Assembly: GCA_027579435.1 (NCBI GenBank)
Contig: JANBPK010000747.1
Coordinates: 1-64,000 of the forward strand
Source: Candolleomyces eurysporus
Taxonomy: Eukaryota > Basidiomycota > Agaricomycetes > Agaricales > Psathyrellaceae
Direction: 5' to 3'
Length of the DNA: 64,000 nucleotides
The first letter of the stretch is position 1. Each line of letters begins with the position of its first letter. Below, in pieces: positions 1 through 12,374 of the stretch. The notes under the pieces are model-generated. The model saw nothing but the letters and a program-made list of their open reading frames with translations, was not told where the DNA came from and did no database searches. The translations under genes and the position numbers were made by a program.

Positions 1-3000
1 AAGAAGCTGCCGGCGTCCAAGGACACACCGTCGACGCCATCCCCCTCCATCACCCCCGCCGTCNCCGAACCCACCGCCNACCCCTTCCGAGTCCTCCTCA
101 GTGTCGGCCTCCTCGTCGCCGCTGAAGAAAACCGTCGTCCTCAGTCTGCCCCCACACCCAGGGGAGACATCGTCGACGCCGTCCTCCACCGCCAAACACA
201 ACGCCGCCCCTTCCGCGTCCTTCTCCTCAGTGTCGACCTCGTCGCCGGCGAGCATCGTCCCGCCCCTGGTGCCGAAGCCTCGACCACGGAAGCTGGGAAG
301 GCCGACACCGTCGACCNCCATTNCCAAACCCAAAGCTGCCCCGTCCTCATCCTTCTCCTCGGTGTCGGTTTCGTCGTCGTCGCCACCCCCAACGGAAAGC
401 ACCGTCTTGAACCCAGTGTCGAAGCCACGACCGAAGCCACGACCAACACCCAAGAGGCCCTGGGGCCCGGGAACAGTGACTNGACGTAGCCCGCCGCGAC
501 GGTCGATGAGAGGTTCCGGGACGGCTGAGCCGCTCCTCCAGTTGGGCAGTCCGTCGAGAGACCACAGGCCCGCTGTGAGGGTTCAGTCCCAAGCGTCTCC
601 CGCTCTCGAAGATTCCGCGATGTCGTCATCGATTTCGGCTGCTGGTACCGGCGGCGCCCTGAATACTCCTGCATTGTCAGCATCGGTGAACTTCAACGCC
701 GCTGCTACAGCCACTCCGACCATCGCCACTTCGACCTCCGCTTTAGCCACTCCGACGGCGACCTCGCCGACTGCCATATCAGCTACCACATCCTCCACGA
801 TGGCGACCATGATAGGAATTGGAGGAGTAGGCGACAAAGAAGGCATCATGGACCCCACGCAGCCCTGGAAACACCCCGACGAGCTCGAATACATCTGCAG
901 AGAAGACTGGGGACAAGATAGGATGATAACGTATCTCTGCCATCACGCCTTTAGCGTACTTCCCCGCGAAGCTCCATTGCCGATCCTCAACCCCGAGTTG
1001 ATTGCAACAGATGGCTCTTCTAGTGGGAATGGAAGCGCCAAAACGACCATCTACCAGCATAATCTGTATCAGACGTTGGGAGCACTTGCGATCCCGGGAG
1101 GAGCGATTGCGAGTACGACGACGAAGACCAAGTCGAAGCCGAACCCGTTTGTGGGGATCGTGTTGAAGGAACCGACTGGGAGTTATGCGGATTCGTATTC
1201 ACCCGACTCTTCACCTTCTGCCTCGCCCTCGAATCCTTTGCCCCCACCCGACGGCAATGGCGCCAACGACAAAGAGCAAACCGGGAACACAGTCGTCTAC
1301 CTTCCGCGTGGCTACAGAATCCCTTTGATGTTCGTTGGCAAATTTCAATGGGAGTCACTCCGACTCGTGTTGACGAGCGGGAACCCTGACGGAGAGTGGG
1401 AAGAGTTCAAGTTCGATATCATACATCTGAGCAGACTGTGTTCGCATTTCTTGAGGACCGCGGAGAGGGTGTGTAAGGAGGACTTGGGATCTGGTGCTCC
1501 TTCCGGGACCGTCGGTGCGCCGGGTGTTGGGAGCGCAAGCTCGCCATCGATCGGGGGCATTAACGCGTCCTCTCCCGTGATAGGAGGTGGGACGCCGAGT
1601 GTAGCAGCAGCAGCGAACAAGAATCAGGCGAACAAGGAGCCTCGGATCGGAGCTATGGACCGGCATTGGCGCTGTCCGATGTTCGATCGCGCGCTTGTCA
1701 GGTTCTATCGCAAGTGGATGATCTGTAGGGAGTGGAGTGTGAAGCTGTTTTGGGAGGAGTTTGGGGAGGAGGAATACGAGTTTGATGTCTTGAAGCATGG
1801 TGAGTTTGGTTTCTTTTNCTTGTTTAATTATCAAATGAGTATTTCGTTCTTATCTATCTACTCTACCAATCCTGGTTACGAACGCGAACTAACCTTTTTC
1901 ACTCTCCCTCCTTTCTTCACCCCATCGTCCTCTATCCGTTTGTATGCGCATAGACTGGGCTCGCTGGGTCTTNAAAGGCCACAAAGGCTTCCTTTGCACG
2001 AAAGAAGAAGTCGAGGGAGGGATCACAGCAGATCAGTACACAGCCGGCCTCGATCGGACAGACGAGGGCAAGTGGGTTTGGGACAACGAGAAGTATGTGC
2101 AGAGTCGGAATGGGATTGCGTTGGTTGGAGGTGGCACGACGACGGGACCGGTGAATGGGAGTGTGGGTGCAGGTGTGGTCGTGAATGGGACGGCGAGTGC
2201 GGGTGCGATTGCGGGTGCAAATGCGACGACGAACGGGAACCAGAACGCGACTGCGAGTGGAGCAACGACAGAATTGGAAGCTGCAAGCTCGATGGTCGTT
2301 TCAACTCCTACTCCTACTGCTCCTGCTCCGCGAGATGGCGATATTGGGCTTAAAGTCAAGAAAGAGGTCGTGGAGGCTGTTATTCCGCCTTCGTTATCGT
2401 CCGAGAATGGCGTTGGTGCGGCAGGGCAGACGAACACCGCAGCTACGACCACGGCTGGAAATGCGACCACAGCAGCAACGACGGTTTCAAGTGCAACGAC
2501 ACCCATTGTGCCGATCATGGTGCCCAGCGCATCTGTGAACTCGGTGAATGCGAGCACTACTGTTGCGAGACCAGCTGTGGTGATTAGGACGGCGTCTCAG
2601 GCTTCCTATGTCGCTTCCACTTCGACGACTCCTGCCCCCACCCCTACCTCAACCGCCAGTTCTACGACTTCTGCTGTGCCCACGGCTCCTGCCAAGACCG
2701 CAAATGGAGTTTCGACCGCAAACGGTACGGTTCCGTCTCAAGTGGCTGGGAAGAAGAGGGCGAGGACGGAAGATGAGTCTCCTGCCGCGACATCGGTGGC
2801 TCAGAAAGCTGGAGAGCNTCAGTCGAAGGTCAACGGGAAGGAGAAAGAGGGGGATGAGAGTGAGAGGAAGAGGGCGAAGGTGATGGATCAAGCAAAGGAG
2901 AAGGAGGGGACAGCGAAGGCACCATCGACGACCTCCACTGTGACTTCGCGGACGACAAGCGTACAGGGATCGGTACCGAAGCCTCAACAAGGCTTACCAA

Positions 3001-6000
3001 CACCTCCCCAAACGTCCACATCAACATCGACTTTGACGACGGCTCCCCCTCAAAAGCAGCCCGCAACGGGGCCAGTGAAGCATGCGCAAGCCATCCTCGA
3101 GTATCTGGGTCACCGGATCGTGATTCGGAGGGACCAGAATGGCAAAGGCACTGTCGATGACTTGAGCAAAGTACCGTTTGTGAAGGGTGCGACATTGAAG
3201 TTCTCGATTGCCCCTTCTGAGTCTTTGTCGGATCCCAAGAGCAAGGAGGCAGAGAAGGAGGCAGAGAAAGACAAGGGGAAGAAGGGAAAAGGATGGACGT
3301 TCAACTGGGAGGAAGAAATTCGGGCTCCGTTGGTGCCATCGTCGGATCTGCCACCTGGGCACACAGCGAAGGGGGCACCAGNCCCGGTGGTTCGGAGAGT
3401 GGAGACCTCCATATATCAAGTTCGTGCCTGGCGATACGTGGGGACTTGTCGGGTTCCATCGAGCGATAGTTCCGGAGGAGGTGCAATACGTGAGGCAGAG
3501 GGTGGAGAGTATTGGCGGGAAGAGCGTCGTATGGGAGTTGTTGAACCGTGAGTTTCTTTTTTTCAGTCTGGCTTACTCCATGGTTTTTCGTCTTTTCCTT
3601 TTCGTACGGTCGGTCTTTCAGCGATATTGTTTTCTTCTTTCTTCTCTGCTCGAATGAGGGTGACGATGATGGCTGACCCGGTTTCTGCAGAGGAAGAAGA
3701 ACGGGCGTTCCAGATCGAACGTGCACAGGTGGCTGCTCGTACGGCTTTCGTGCAGCTAGACGAAAGCGCCGCTGCTACTCCTGCATCTACCAGCAATGCA
3801 ACGGCATCAACTTCTGCCTCTACCGCTGCGACCAAGGCGACTGCGACCTCCACGGCGACCAAAGTTCCAACGCCGCCTAAAGAGAAGGACGAAAACGCCA
3901 TGGACGTTGATGAAGATGACAGATATGTGACGGTACGAGCTGCAGGTGAGAAGGATGCGGTACAAGAACCTCCTGCACCAGTCAACCAAGCTATCAGCAC
4001 CACAGCTTCCAAGGAAAAGGCCGTCGATCCCAATGCCCTCCAAACTCCTCCTTCCCCGTGGTCATCCGACTCTGACGACCATGACTTCTCTGACGACTGG
4101 TATGACGATCTGCCCGAGAGTGACGAGGATGGGGTTAGTGCTGGTGGTGACAAGGTCGATGGTGCGGAGAAGGAAAAGAGTGAGGAGCTGGTGAAGAACA
4201 GCCAGAAGGTCACGCCTCGATCGTCTGTCTTCACGATCAAGAAGCCTTTGTACACGAAGCCGACTGGTAAACTGAACTCAGTGCCTCCGCCTGCGCCCCC
4301 GCCTCTGCCTAGTAAGCCGACCGTCGAAGCCGCGAAACAGAAGACGGGCGAGAAGAGGAAGTTGGATGTTGTGGAAGAAAAGGATCTCTCACCCTCTCTT
4401 GAGCGGACGCTTTCGACGAAGCTCGAAGACGCCGTCAGAGCTATAACCTCCAAAATCAGGGAAGAGGTCGAAGGGGCTCGGCAACGCGATCTTGTGAGGT
4501 TCACTGAGGAGAGGAAGAGGGAGGAGCGCGAGAGGAAGAAAGAGGTGGAGGATATCCGGCAGGTTGTGGAAGAGGTGAAGCTCCAGATTATCGAGTTCCA
4601 GCAGCAGACCCAGTCGTATGGCGTCGTGAAGCATGAGTCTCGGCAGCATAACACGCCTCTGCATCCGGAAACGGCGAAGATCCTCGAAGCCTTGCTTGGC
4701 CTTTTGGAAGGGAATAAGAGGCTCACGAATTTGGTGACGAGTTCGAGAGAAGGCGTCGAGGAGATCTTGGTCACTGTGGTGGACTTGGTGGCGGAGGTGT
4801 GTAAGGAGTCGATGAAGCTTGGGGACGGGCAGAGGACCGTGAGAGAGGAAGTTGACAGGAGGATGGGAGATGTTATGAGGGGCGTTGAGGAAGTTGTACA
4901 CGAGGTGGTTGCGACCAAGTCTATTGTGGTTGACAAAAGGAACGAAAACGAAACTCAACGAGCGACGGACGAGATCGAGAGAGCTGAAAGACAGAAGAGA
5001 ATTGTGGACGACGTCGAGAGGCGGTTGGAAGGCAGGTTTGGGATGCTCATGGAGGGGATTCGGAAGCTGGATAAGGAGCTTGGGCGGGAGAGGGAGAGGA
5101 GGAGAGGGTGGGAGGAAAATGCAGTCCTTCAGCGTCAGTCGGACGAAGCAAGGCTCAGAGCATCACGGGTGGAGAGTGCCAGTGGAAGTGGGAGCGGGGT
5201 GAGAGCTGTCGAGGTCAGCGACGTGGGGATTCAAGCCGAGCCGGTTGAGGAGGGGGATAGAGCGTTGGTGAAGAGGAGGAGGCTGGATGTGGATGTGACT
5301 ATGGTTGATTTCCATCAGCCCCAGCAGCAAGAGTCAGCGTCAACGGCTTCGGCGATGAAGCACTCAAATCCGTCGAAAGCCAAGAAAGTTCTCGACGTCA
5401 TGCGAAATATGGCGGATATCTTGGAGTTTACATCATACGACGAAGAGAGTCATTCAGCTGAACTCGTTGAAAGACATCAGACCGTTAGCGCGAAGGGCAA
5501 AGAGCGTCAGCGTGATCCAGATTTGTGGGTGGAAACAAGAAGCGAGTCGACTTTGCTGTCCCTGCTACTGGATGAGTTCAAGTTGATCAAGGATCAGTTG
5601 AGGGCAAGTGAAAGAAGAGGAAGAGAGGAGATTGCTGCGCTGAGATTATTGCATTCGGCCGAGATGGAGAAGTTGAGGAATGACTTGTCACGAGAAGGAG
5701 AAGAGACGGACGGTGGGGGGGATAGCTGGGCTGAGGAGTGGTGTTGCGAGCCTTGTTGATCGGAGAGTAGACGAGGAGTTGCGGGGGAGAGACCGCGGAC
5801 GTGGTAGAGACCGGAGGCAAAGGGATGACTATGCAAGGGAGGATAGCGTGAACGCGGAGATTTCAGAGTTGAGAAAGCGATTGGCTCAGCTTGAATCTCG
5901 TACATCCCATTCGCAGCAACCACCACCAATGTCGGCGTCAGTTTCAGGCTCGACTCCGGAACCGCAGAGACGAGAGAGGTCGTCGTCAATCGCCTCATCA

Positions 6001-6246
6001 TCGAATTTTGAGCCGAGGGTTGGATCGCTTGCGAACGGGAACGGCGTTGCGGGAGGGAGTGCGAGTATGAGAGGAGGTATGGATTGGAATCGACGGGCTG
6101 GGAGTGGCGTCAATGGATATTCATCAGCTGGTCCATCAAGGCGGCCTTCTGCAGACGCCTTGGATGTTGATTTGGACAGCCCGAGTGTGCCATTGCCGGT
6201 AAAGACTCAGAGGAAACTCATGAGAGGAATGCCTCCTCCTGATTAG
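1..6246 (+). CDS. Large low-complexity and coiled-coil protein, unknown function, 5' partial, two frame breaks
   Basis: I do not recognise the family. Three exons fit: up to 1799, 1954-3547 and 3691-6246, with GT-AG introns of 154 and 143 bases. The first part is Ser/Thr/Pro/Ala-rich with a repeated AAPS-SFSSVS module. A conserved-looking globular part follows (WRCPMFDRALVRFYRKWMI, then WARWV and KGHKGFLCTKEEVEGG across intron 1). A long Ala/Thr/Val linker leads to a second folded part (HAQAILEYLGHRIVIRRDQN, then YIKFVPGDTWGLVGFHRAIV). The last third is acidic and then rich in Glu/Arg/Lys heptads, a probable coiled coil. The reading frame must shift near the N at 3382, because the YIKFVPGDTWG stretch and the phase of intron 2 fit only the shifted frame. 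It shifts again at the seven-G run 5715-5721. Both look like consensus errors rather than decay, but a pseudogene is not excluded. No ATG opens the frame at the left edge, so the start lies upstream of the window. Confidence 0.7.
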
Positions 6247-6959
6247 TCGTCCCGGACTGTGGAGACTAAATCGTAGTGGTAGCTGTCCTTTGTCATTGTG
6301 TCCGTATTACTTCACGCGCTCGTTATGCCATTGTCACCAACGTCAGTAATTATCCTTACTTTATCATTAATTTTTGTCCTTCTGTTTTTCCACGAGATAG
6401 AACATACGATAATGGCTCACAAATAGCCCTTGCTCGCCAATTTGATGTTGAGGGTGAACCTATAGGAGAAAGATGAATCCACAGGCAGAGGCGATATCAT
6501 CCCCATCGTCTTGCACACCAGTTAGCTCGCCTCACTCCGCCTTGTCACGGCCATCGTTCTTGCCCTACAACGACCTTCCCCCCGTTAGGGCGCACCCGTT
6601 CGCGCAAAAGCAAGCAAGCTAACCCATGGTCTTCGAGCTAGTTCGTTGGTAGCCATTTGCAGGATGCTCTCTCAGGCTCTCGAGCCCCACTCATCTGTAG
6701 CGACGGGCCCAACGTTACCCCTCAGTAGGCGCCAATTCGAGGGCTGCGTGAAGATACAGATCGGACCGATGAGGGACGCATGTGGCAGATCATTTTTATG
6801 ATAAGATAAGATTGGAAGTGATATCAATTTCCCTGTCTCGCGCCGCGACTACCAGCCCTTTCAACACATTCCGCTCACGACCCATTGTTGAGTCAAGGTA
6901 CGCTCATGATGAACCTTTCACGGTCAACAGCTCTATGAAACAGTTGAACAGCTCCAAAA
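6247..6959. other. Intergenic region between the coiled-coil gene and the F-box gene
   Basis: This 0.7 kb stretch holds only short unconvincing reading frames. It should contain the 3' end signals of the upstream gene and the promoter of the F-box gene. I see no clear TATA box, repeat or RNA gene. Confidence 0.5.
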
Positions 6960-8912
6960 ATGGCTCCAGATCGGTGGAATACTTGTCGTAACAAGGGAGA
7001 GCTGCCACCCGATGTTCTGCGTACCATTTTCGCCACGTACAGGTCCATGTGTAGAGAAGAGGGCACTTACCGTTCTTGGGACGTTCGATACGATTCGGAG
7101 TGGATGTCTGTTGCTTCTGTATCGCGATCCTGGCGCTCTATTGCACTCGACTTCGCCCAGCTATGGTGCACCATTCGAGTATCAAATTTCACCCTTCAAT
7201 CCGTTGAATTTCTCCAGGTCCAACTCAAGAGGACCAAGTCCGCTCCAGTGGAAGTCGAACTCGACCTGACGAATGCAAAATTTATGGGGGATGACCAACA
7301 GACTCTCCCAGGCTGGCAGCTTACACGCCAGCTCATCTTGGAGGTTGTCCCTCGCTTACGGTCCCTCGTCCTGCGAGGAAGCGCTCAATATGCCGGGACG
7401 TTCCTTCAAGATCTCATACATCGTGCCGAGCATCTCGAATCATTTACAGTCGAATCAAAATGTGCGATTCCTTCCAACATCTTCGCTGGTGGTGTGCCAA
7501 ACCTTCAACATCTCATATTGGATGGATGCCAGAACGTTCCTTGGCATACAGCGCTGTTCCAAAGTGGATGTCTCTCCGCACTTGCTATACGACATGCAGC
7601 CGACCAGATTACTGGCGAGGAAATTTCTTTACCCCAGTCACACGACAAATTACTCCCTCTCGCAGATCGGCTCACGTCCCTCCGCCTCAGCTCCGTCCTC
7701 ACGAACTACGAGCGTGTCGTTCGATTATCGAATAATTCTACCCTCCATCTACCCTCCCTGAAGAGCCTCCACATCGATGCATCTTCGACGACTGTTGCTT
7801 CCTTCCTTCGCTCCATTCGCATTCCAACGACCACAACCGTTTGCGGCCACATTACCCTCCGCCAGTGCTCCATGGATGATGTCCAATACCGATTCTCTTC
7901 GGTGATCGACTCCTTCACGGAAGCCCGATCCTCCTACCCGGTCAAACTCACCCACCTATTGATACACTCCGCCAATTCCACCTTTCAGGGAATCTTGCCT
8001 TATTCAATTAGAGGCTGGGCGAAGGGCGAAGGGGAGACACCACGATACTACCCTTACCAGATTACCCCCTCCAATATTAAACCGATGATCGACTTCGACT
8101 TTGAATGGGCAGAAGGACATGGGCCAGAAGGGAGTTGGCGCTCAAGAGATTCACACCCGTTTTGTCTCTCTGACCTAGGGTTCGACCTCTCGCAGCTTGT
8201 TTCATTGGATATGGCCGCGTTTTACGGCACCCTGGAAGTCGTCGAGGGATTTTGGAAGGAGATCGCTGCCCTACCCCGCCTTTCTATGCTGGCGACACAA
8301 GGTTTCAACCTTCCGTATTTCATCCATTGCTTTAAAATAGACTCGCTTGCGATCGAAATAGAGCAAGCAGCAGGTGCAGTAGACCATCTGTTACCCGACA
8401 CTGCTAAGGAGGATCTAGAAGAAGACGAAAAAGGCTCGACTACAACACCATCTCGACAATTCACCGCTTTGAAATTCCTCGTATTCAGCAACGCCTTTCC
8501 GTCTCATCACATCCCTCCCTCTGGCGAACAATGGGATCACTTGGATATTATAATCGGGGACTCGGATGATGAAGGAGAAGGAGTATGGAGAATCAATGAA
8601 GAAACCATGTTACGCGTTCAGAAGGCTCACGAACTCGCTCAGAACTTACTCAAGAACGTCCGGTTACGCAGAGAGATCGGCTCTCCGCTTGATTCTGTCG
8701 ATTTCAGCCAATATTCTTCGGCCATCGTAACTCCGGGGATGGTGGAAGCTTTCAAGGTCTTTGTGAAGGAGATCAATGGGCAAACTGAGGCTCATAACCT
8801 AGCCTACGCCAGCGACATCGACCTTTGGGACCTCCCAGAAGTGGATAGGCCCTATGGTTGTACATTATCTCTTCCTTTGATGTCGTCGTTCAATCAGAGC
8901 GAGTCGGAGTAG
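6960..8912 (+). CDS. F-box domain protein
   Basis: This is a single-exon protein of 650 residues. The N-terminus carries an F-box-like helix set: LPPDVLRTIFATY at about residues 15-27, followed by the basidiomycete-type continuation ending VSRSWRSIALDFAQLWCTI at about residues 53-71. The rest is a long region with leucine-rich segments (for example VPRLRSLVLRGSA and LPSLKSLHIDA), as in the large F-box/LRR-like families of Agaricomycetes. F-box proteins bind Skp1 and present substrates to SCF ubiquitin ligases; the substrate here cannot be told. The start is the ATG at 6960, 14 codons before the F-box; no better upstream in-frame ATG was seen. An acidic stretch (EDLEEDEKGS) lies near residue 480. 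The frame is clean throughout and contains no ambiguous base. Confidence 0.85.
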   Translation: MAPDRWNTCRNKGELPPDVLRTIFATYRSMCREEGTYRSWDVRYDSEWMSVASVSRSWRSIALDFAQLWCTIRVSNFTLQSVEFLQVQLKRTKSAPVEVELDLTNAKFMGDDQQTLPGWQLTRQLILEVVPRLRSLVLRGSAQYAGTFLQDLIHRAEHLESFTVESKCAIPSNIFAGGVPNLQHLILDGCQNVPWHTALFQSGCLSALAIRHAADQITGEEISLPQSHDKLLPLADRLTSLRLSSVLTNYERVVRLSNNSTLHLPSLKSLHIDASSTTVASFLRSIRIPTTTTVCGHITLRQCSMDDVQYRFSSVIDSFTEARSSYPVKLTHLLIHSANSTFQGILPYSIRGWAKGEGETPRYYPYQITPSNIKPMIDFDFEWAEGHGPEGSWRSRDSHPFCLSDLGFDLSQLVSLDMAAFYGTLEVVEGFWKEIAALPRLSMLATQGFNLPYFIHCFKIDSLAIEIEQAAGAVDHLLPDTAKEDLEEDEKGSTTTPSRQFTALKFLVFSNAFPSHHIPPSGEQWDHLDIIIGDSDDEGEGVWRINEETMLRVQKAHELAQNLLKNVRLRREIGSPLDSVDFSQYSSAIVTPGMVEAFKVFVKEINGQTEAHNLAYASDIDLWDLPEVDRPYGCTLSLPLMSSFNQSESE

Positions 8913-10260
8913 TAGTCCAATAGATCCACATTTCCAATGCTCGATCATAATTAAAGCAAACTCATCCCACCAAAATCTGGAGAAATGGGAAAAGGTTCAA
9001 AGTCGAAGGAGCCTTCAACGCTCAGGCGATACCTTTTAGACCTGGAAAAGGACTGTCGCTGTGGATCTGCACTGGTGAGGATGAAGATGTATGTTGAAGT
9101 CTGGATCGGTACTCAGGCAAGGACCTTTGTCCGCCGCTGAAGGAGATTTGATCTGAATGTCCGAAACCAGCGGCCTGTCCCAGTCCTACCTATCACGGAA
9201 TCGTGGTCGTTGCATGCAAAATTCTGAATGTCATGCCAGTGAGCCGTAAGGCGGTGCACAGAACTAAGTGGCGCCGGTGATCTCATTCAGAAGGTGAAGG
9301 CTGCTCAGTATGAGAGCTCATTGACCTCACTGGTCAGTTCCGAGATGAGCCATGAGGAACGAATGGCTCATCAGAGGATAAGGTAGCAGCGGCGGCACTG
9401 GCAGACACCTGACCTGCCGGCGGGTTTGGTGTACAAATACAACCAAACTCTCGCCCGCCAGCTCGCAGGTCGGATTCTCTCAGAGAATCCATCTCTCTGG
9501 CTGCCTGCCGCCATCTCAGAGCGACTCGACGTGTCGTTCTACGTGTTTTCTTTCTCCCACCCACCCATTACCGCTTAGTGTTTGGCCCGGGCCGGCTGGT
9601 CTCCCGCTTCAGCGGTGTGGATCAGCTGCCTTGCCAGGCGCTCGGATCGCGAGTCACCGCTGCGTTGTCGCTGCTGCACTGCATTGAGATCGGGCCTGTC
9701 GGTGTCGGTATCACATGACACCGCCGATCATCTCCCGAGCAGCGCAAACGCGCGCGGCGTCTCCGACCCCCGCACATCACAGATATAGTATCCCCTAGAA
9801 TACTATCTCTGTCCCTCATTCATCTGATCACTGTGAGAGGCAAGTCCCAGCTCGACGAGAGCAGGCTCCTGGCCACCTTTGAGATGTCCATTGGATCTTG
9901 GACACAAGCGAGGTAAGCCGATTGTCCAGTCCGAAGATCCGACTCTTCCCTTTCTGCTCACAGCCAACAGCTACCTCATCTACCAATTTACTGGTCGGAA
10001 GACCAAGGTTGCTCTTGACCTGGCCGCATACACATTGTTTGAAGTGTGCATTTGAATCGGGTCAGTTGCGCCACCTGCCATACCTGAGCCACCATGACCG
10101 AGGGTCCCCGAGTCCCCGGCTGGCCTCCATAACTGGCGATCGGAGCGTGACAGAGTGCTACATAGGCAAAAATAGACCTCTTGTACTTTATTGGTAGGTC
10201 TGCGTGGAAGGCCTGTGGGCGCCGACCGGGTTTCCATATAGAATTATCCCTGAACTTGGT
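8913..10260. other. Intergenic region without supportable genes
   Basis: Only short frames on both strands are present, none with a recognisable motif or plausible splicing. The stretch includes one perfect short inverted repeat, annotated separately, and a near-palindrome around 9781-9811 (AGATATAGTAT facing ATACTATCTCT). Confidence 0.5.
9344..9371. repeat. 9-bp perfect inverted repeat (hairpin)
   Basis: ATGAGCCAT at 9344-9352 faces its exact reverse complement ATGGCTCAT at 9363-9371 across a 10-base loop. It lies about 430 bases after the F-box stop codon, far for a terminator, and its function is unknown. Confidence 0.4.
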
Positions 10261-10261
10261 A

Positions 10262-10590
10262 GCACTGTCCATCATTCAGACGTCTTACCGGTGTTACGGT
10301 CAGCAATACTGATCTTCGAATGGGCTGTTGTAGATGATTAGCGATGTAGTAGTCTCACTGGATAGCGTTCCCTTTGTGACTTCCATGAAATACTTCCCTC
10401 GAAGGCCAGCGCGGTTCCAGACATCTAGGCGCCTATCGCAGCGCTGGTCGGGTAACACGGTCTGTGGACATGTTTCAAGGCGTGGGTGGTGCATAGGAAA
10501 ATAAGAGAATGGAGGCGTTGCCAATGGTAAGGCAAATACTTGTGGCCAGAAATGATACACGGGTTCTCTTGCAGGTATTTACTGCTGGAA
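10262..10590 (+). promoter_or_regulatory. Duplicated upstream block, first copy (distal)
   Basis: This stretch aligns by eye with the region directly upstream of the second membrane-protein gene (12375-12700). Shared landmarks in the same order are CAGCAATACTGA, CCTTTGTGACTT, GCGCCTATCGCAGCG at 10429-10443, GGACATGTTTCAAGGC, and CTTGCAGGTATTT at the end. Here the last element reads TATTTACT instead of TATTTAAG, so the TATA-like box is damaged, and no coding exon follows it directly. Confidence 0.6.
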
Positions 10591-10619
10591 TCTAGAGGAC
10601 TGTCAGAGCAAACGTATTG

Positions 10620-10860
10620 CGCCTACAATCAGTGATAAGTATTGAACGGATTGTGCTCATGATTATCACGATAGAAGCAAAGCAATGTAGCCTCACTTCT
10701 TGTGAGGGAAATCGGAGATAGCACAGCGCCCAGGAGGCGATATGAGCGCCTATCGCAGCGGTGACCACGGCCAATGTGGTTGAGAGATTATTCCCTGAGC
10801 ATGGACGTGTGCATAAGAAATGGAGCTTTATTTGTACTCCAGCAGGTATTTAAGGACTGT
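10620..10860 (+). promoter_or_regulatory. Duplicated upstream block, second copy (proximal), with TATA-like box
   Basis: A more diverged copy of the same block lies between the distal copy and the gene. It repeats GCGCCTATCGCAGCG exactly at 10746-10760, then GTGCATAAGAAATGGAG, then CAGGTATTTAAGGACTG. TATTTAAG at 10847-10854 lies 51 bases (start to start) before the ATG at 10898. The matching box before the second gene lies at almost the same distance, so this is the likely functional promoter. Confidence 0.6.
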
Positions 10861-10897
10861 TCTCCGGATCCGTTTCTTCACTTCACCCCTACAAATC

Positions 10898-12201
10898 ATG
10901 CCCGAAGACAACAGCCTCGAGGTGGACAAACTTGGAATGGTCTATGGTCGTACTATGTACGCAAACTTCGTCCTGACCATGGTTGGAGTGGGTATGTCAT
11001 ATGGCCATTTTCCCTGCTCACTTTAACGCTCACACCCTCAGGTATTCATATCTTTATGGCTTTATACGGCCTGTTCGTGTTCCTAGAAACCCCAAGCGCG
11101 TTGAGGAGTGGCAGAAGAAGATATATCACGATAAGCATTTTGATCACAGCACTTTCAGCCATCATTGGATCCTTTGAAGTTGCCCGGTTTTTCCAAATCC
11201 TCCTTGCGGCGGCATCCGGCCGGGATATTCTACGCTTGGTGACGCAAGAATGGAACACAGGCTGGTCTCAGCTCGTAACGGACATTTCTTCGGAGCTTGT
11301 GGTCCTCCTAGGAGACGGATTGCTAGTAAGTTGACTTTATTTTATTACGCGTAGTTTAACAACTTTATCCATCATGTTTTGTGACAGATTTACCGCTGCT
11401 ATGTTGTTTGCGCGGGTTATCGGTGGTTGGTGATCCTACCTGCCGGGACATATATTTCGTCATTCGGTACGTAGCGGTTTAGGCAAATGCAGTTGTCTCA
11501 TATATTCACAAATATGGGCAACAGCTCTTTTCGTGACAACAAAGGTGATTCAGCACCAGCGCTCAATTGAAGACAGTCGCCCCTCCTCAGTGGCTTGGGT
11601 AGTGTTGATTGTGTCAACGAATATCATTGTAACGGCCCTGATTGCATCTTACCTCCTTCGCGCACGCAGAATGCTGCATAAAGCGCTCCCAATGAGGAGC
11701 ATGCAGCTTTATACCGGAATAACAGCTATCTTGATTGAGTCGGCCCTGCCTCTTGCATGTTTTGGGATCGCCGCAGTCATCATTGCTTTGACGGGAGCTC
11801 ATTTGTCGGGTCATGGAGCATTGGTCGTGTCAGGGATATGCGAAGGCCTCTTTTGGTCTTTCACTGTGAGTATCATCCACATCTGGCCAACTCCTGTCCT
11901 CACTGTAGCTTTTACCCCTTGCCAGAGTCTCTCACCCCACATGATCATATTCCGAGTTACAACGGGTCGGTCTTGGGTGGAATTCCCCACGGTGAAAGAC
12001 GGTGTCATCACGAATCCCATCAACTTCGCTCACCAAACAGCCGAGAGCTCTTTCCCGCAGACGTCAATCCACCAGCGGTTTGGTGGAAATATGGACATTG
12101 TTGAGATGGAACGTGGTCGAGAGGGCAACTCAGCAGACTATACTACATCTAGAGTGCTCGAGGGACAGACCAGAGAGAGAGAGGACACAGAGAAGGTTTA
12201 G
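10898..12201 (+). CDS. Multi-transmembrane orphan protein, copy 1
   Basis: Five exons give 357 residues: 10898-10991, 11042-11325, 11388-11466, 11525-11865 and 11926-12201. Introns are 50-62 bases and all GT-AG. About seven hydrophobic segments are visible (for example FVLTMVGVGIHIFMALYGLF, ISILITALSAIIG, WVVLIVSTNIIVTALIASYL). Hallmarks are LLGDGLLIYRCYVVCAGYRW at the exon 2/3 junction and HMIIFRVTTGRSW before a hydrophilic, probably cytoplasmic tail. This architecture is common in agaricomycete genomes as a highly expanded family of unknown function. Its seven-helix form resembles GPCR-like proteins, but I see no receptor-specific motif. The start is fixed by the equivalent MPEDNSLE/MSEDSSLE N-termini of the two copies. 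It is the older-looking or more decorated member of a tandem pair with the next gene. Confidence 0.82.
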
Positions 12202-12374
12202 GTAGTCGAAGGAGAAGGACTTGTTGGGATAAACGATGAGACTATCCCTCAGTCGAGCCCTATCCAAACCCCTGTCACCCTAATGAGCGCTTACAATTGC
12301 AACAAGAACAAGTTCTCTCCACGATGACCTTTTAGCATCAGGCGTGGCGTATGCACGAAACGAATCAAACTTGG

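Noticed and set aside
141..3726. Long minus-strand and alternative plus-strand frames opposite the first gene (for example 141-683, 2033-2557, 3301-3726).
   Set aside because: They mirror the low-complexity, GC-rich coding sequence of the plus-strand gene and have repetitive compositions without motifs.
3563..4936. A 457-codon minus-strand frame.
   Set aside because: It is Ser-rich antisense of the Glu/Lys-rich coiled-coil exon, a known artefact of reading GAG/AAG codons in reverse.
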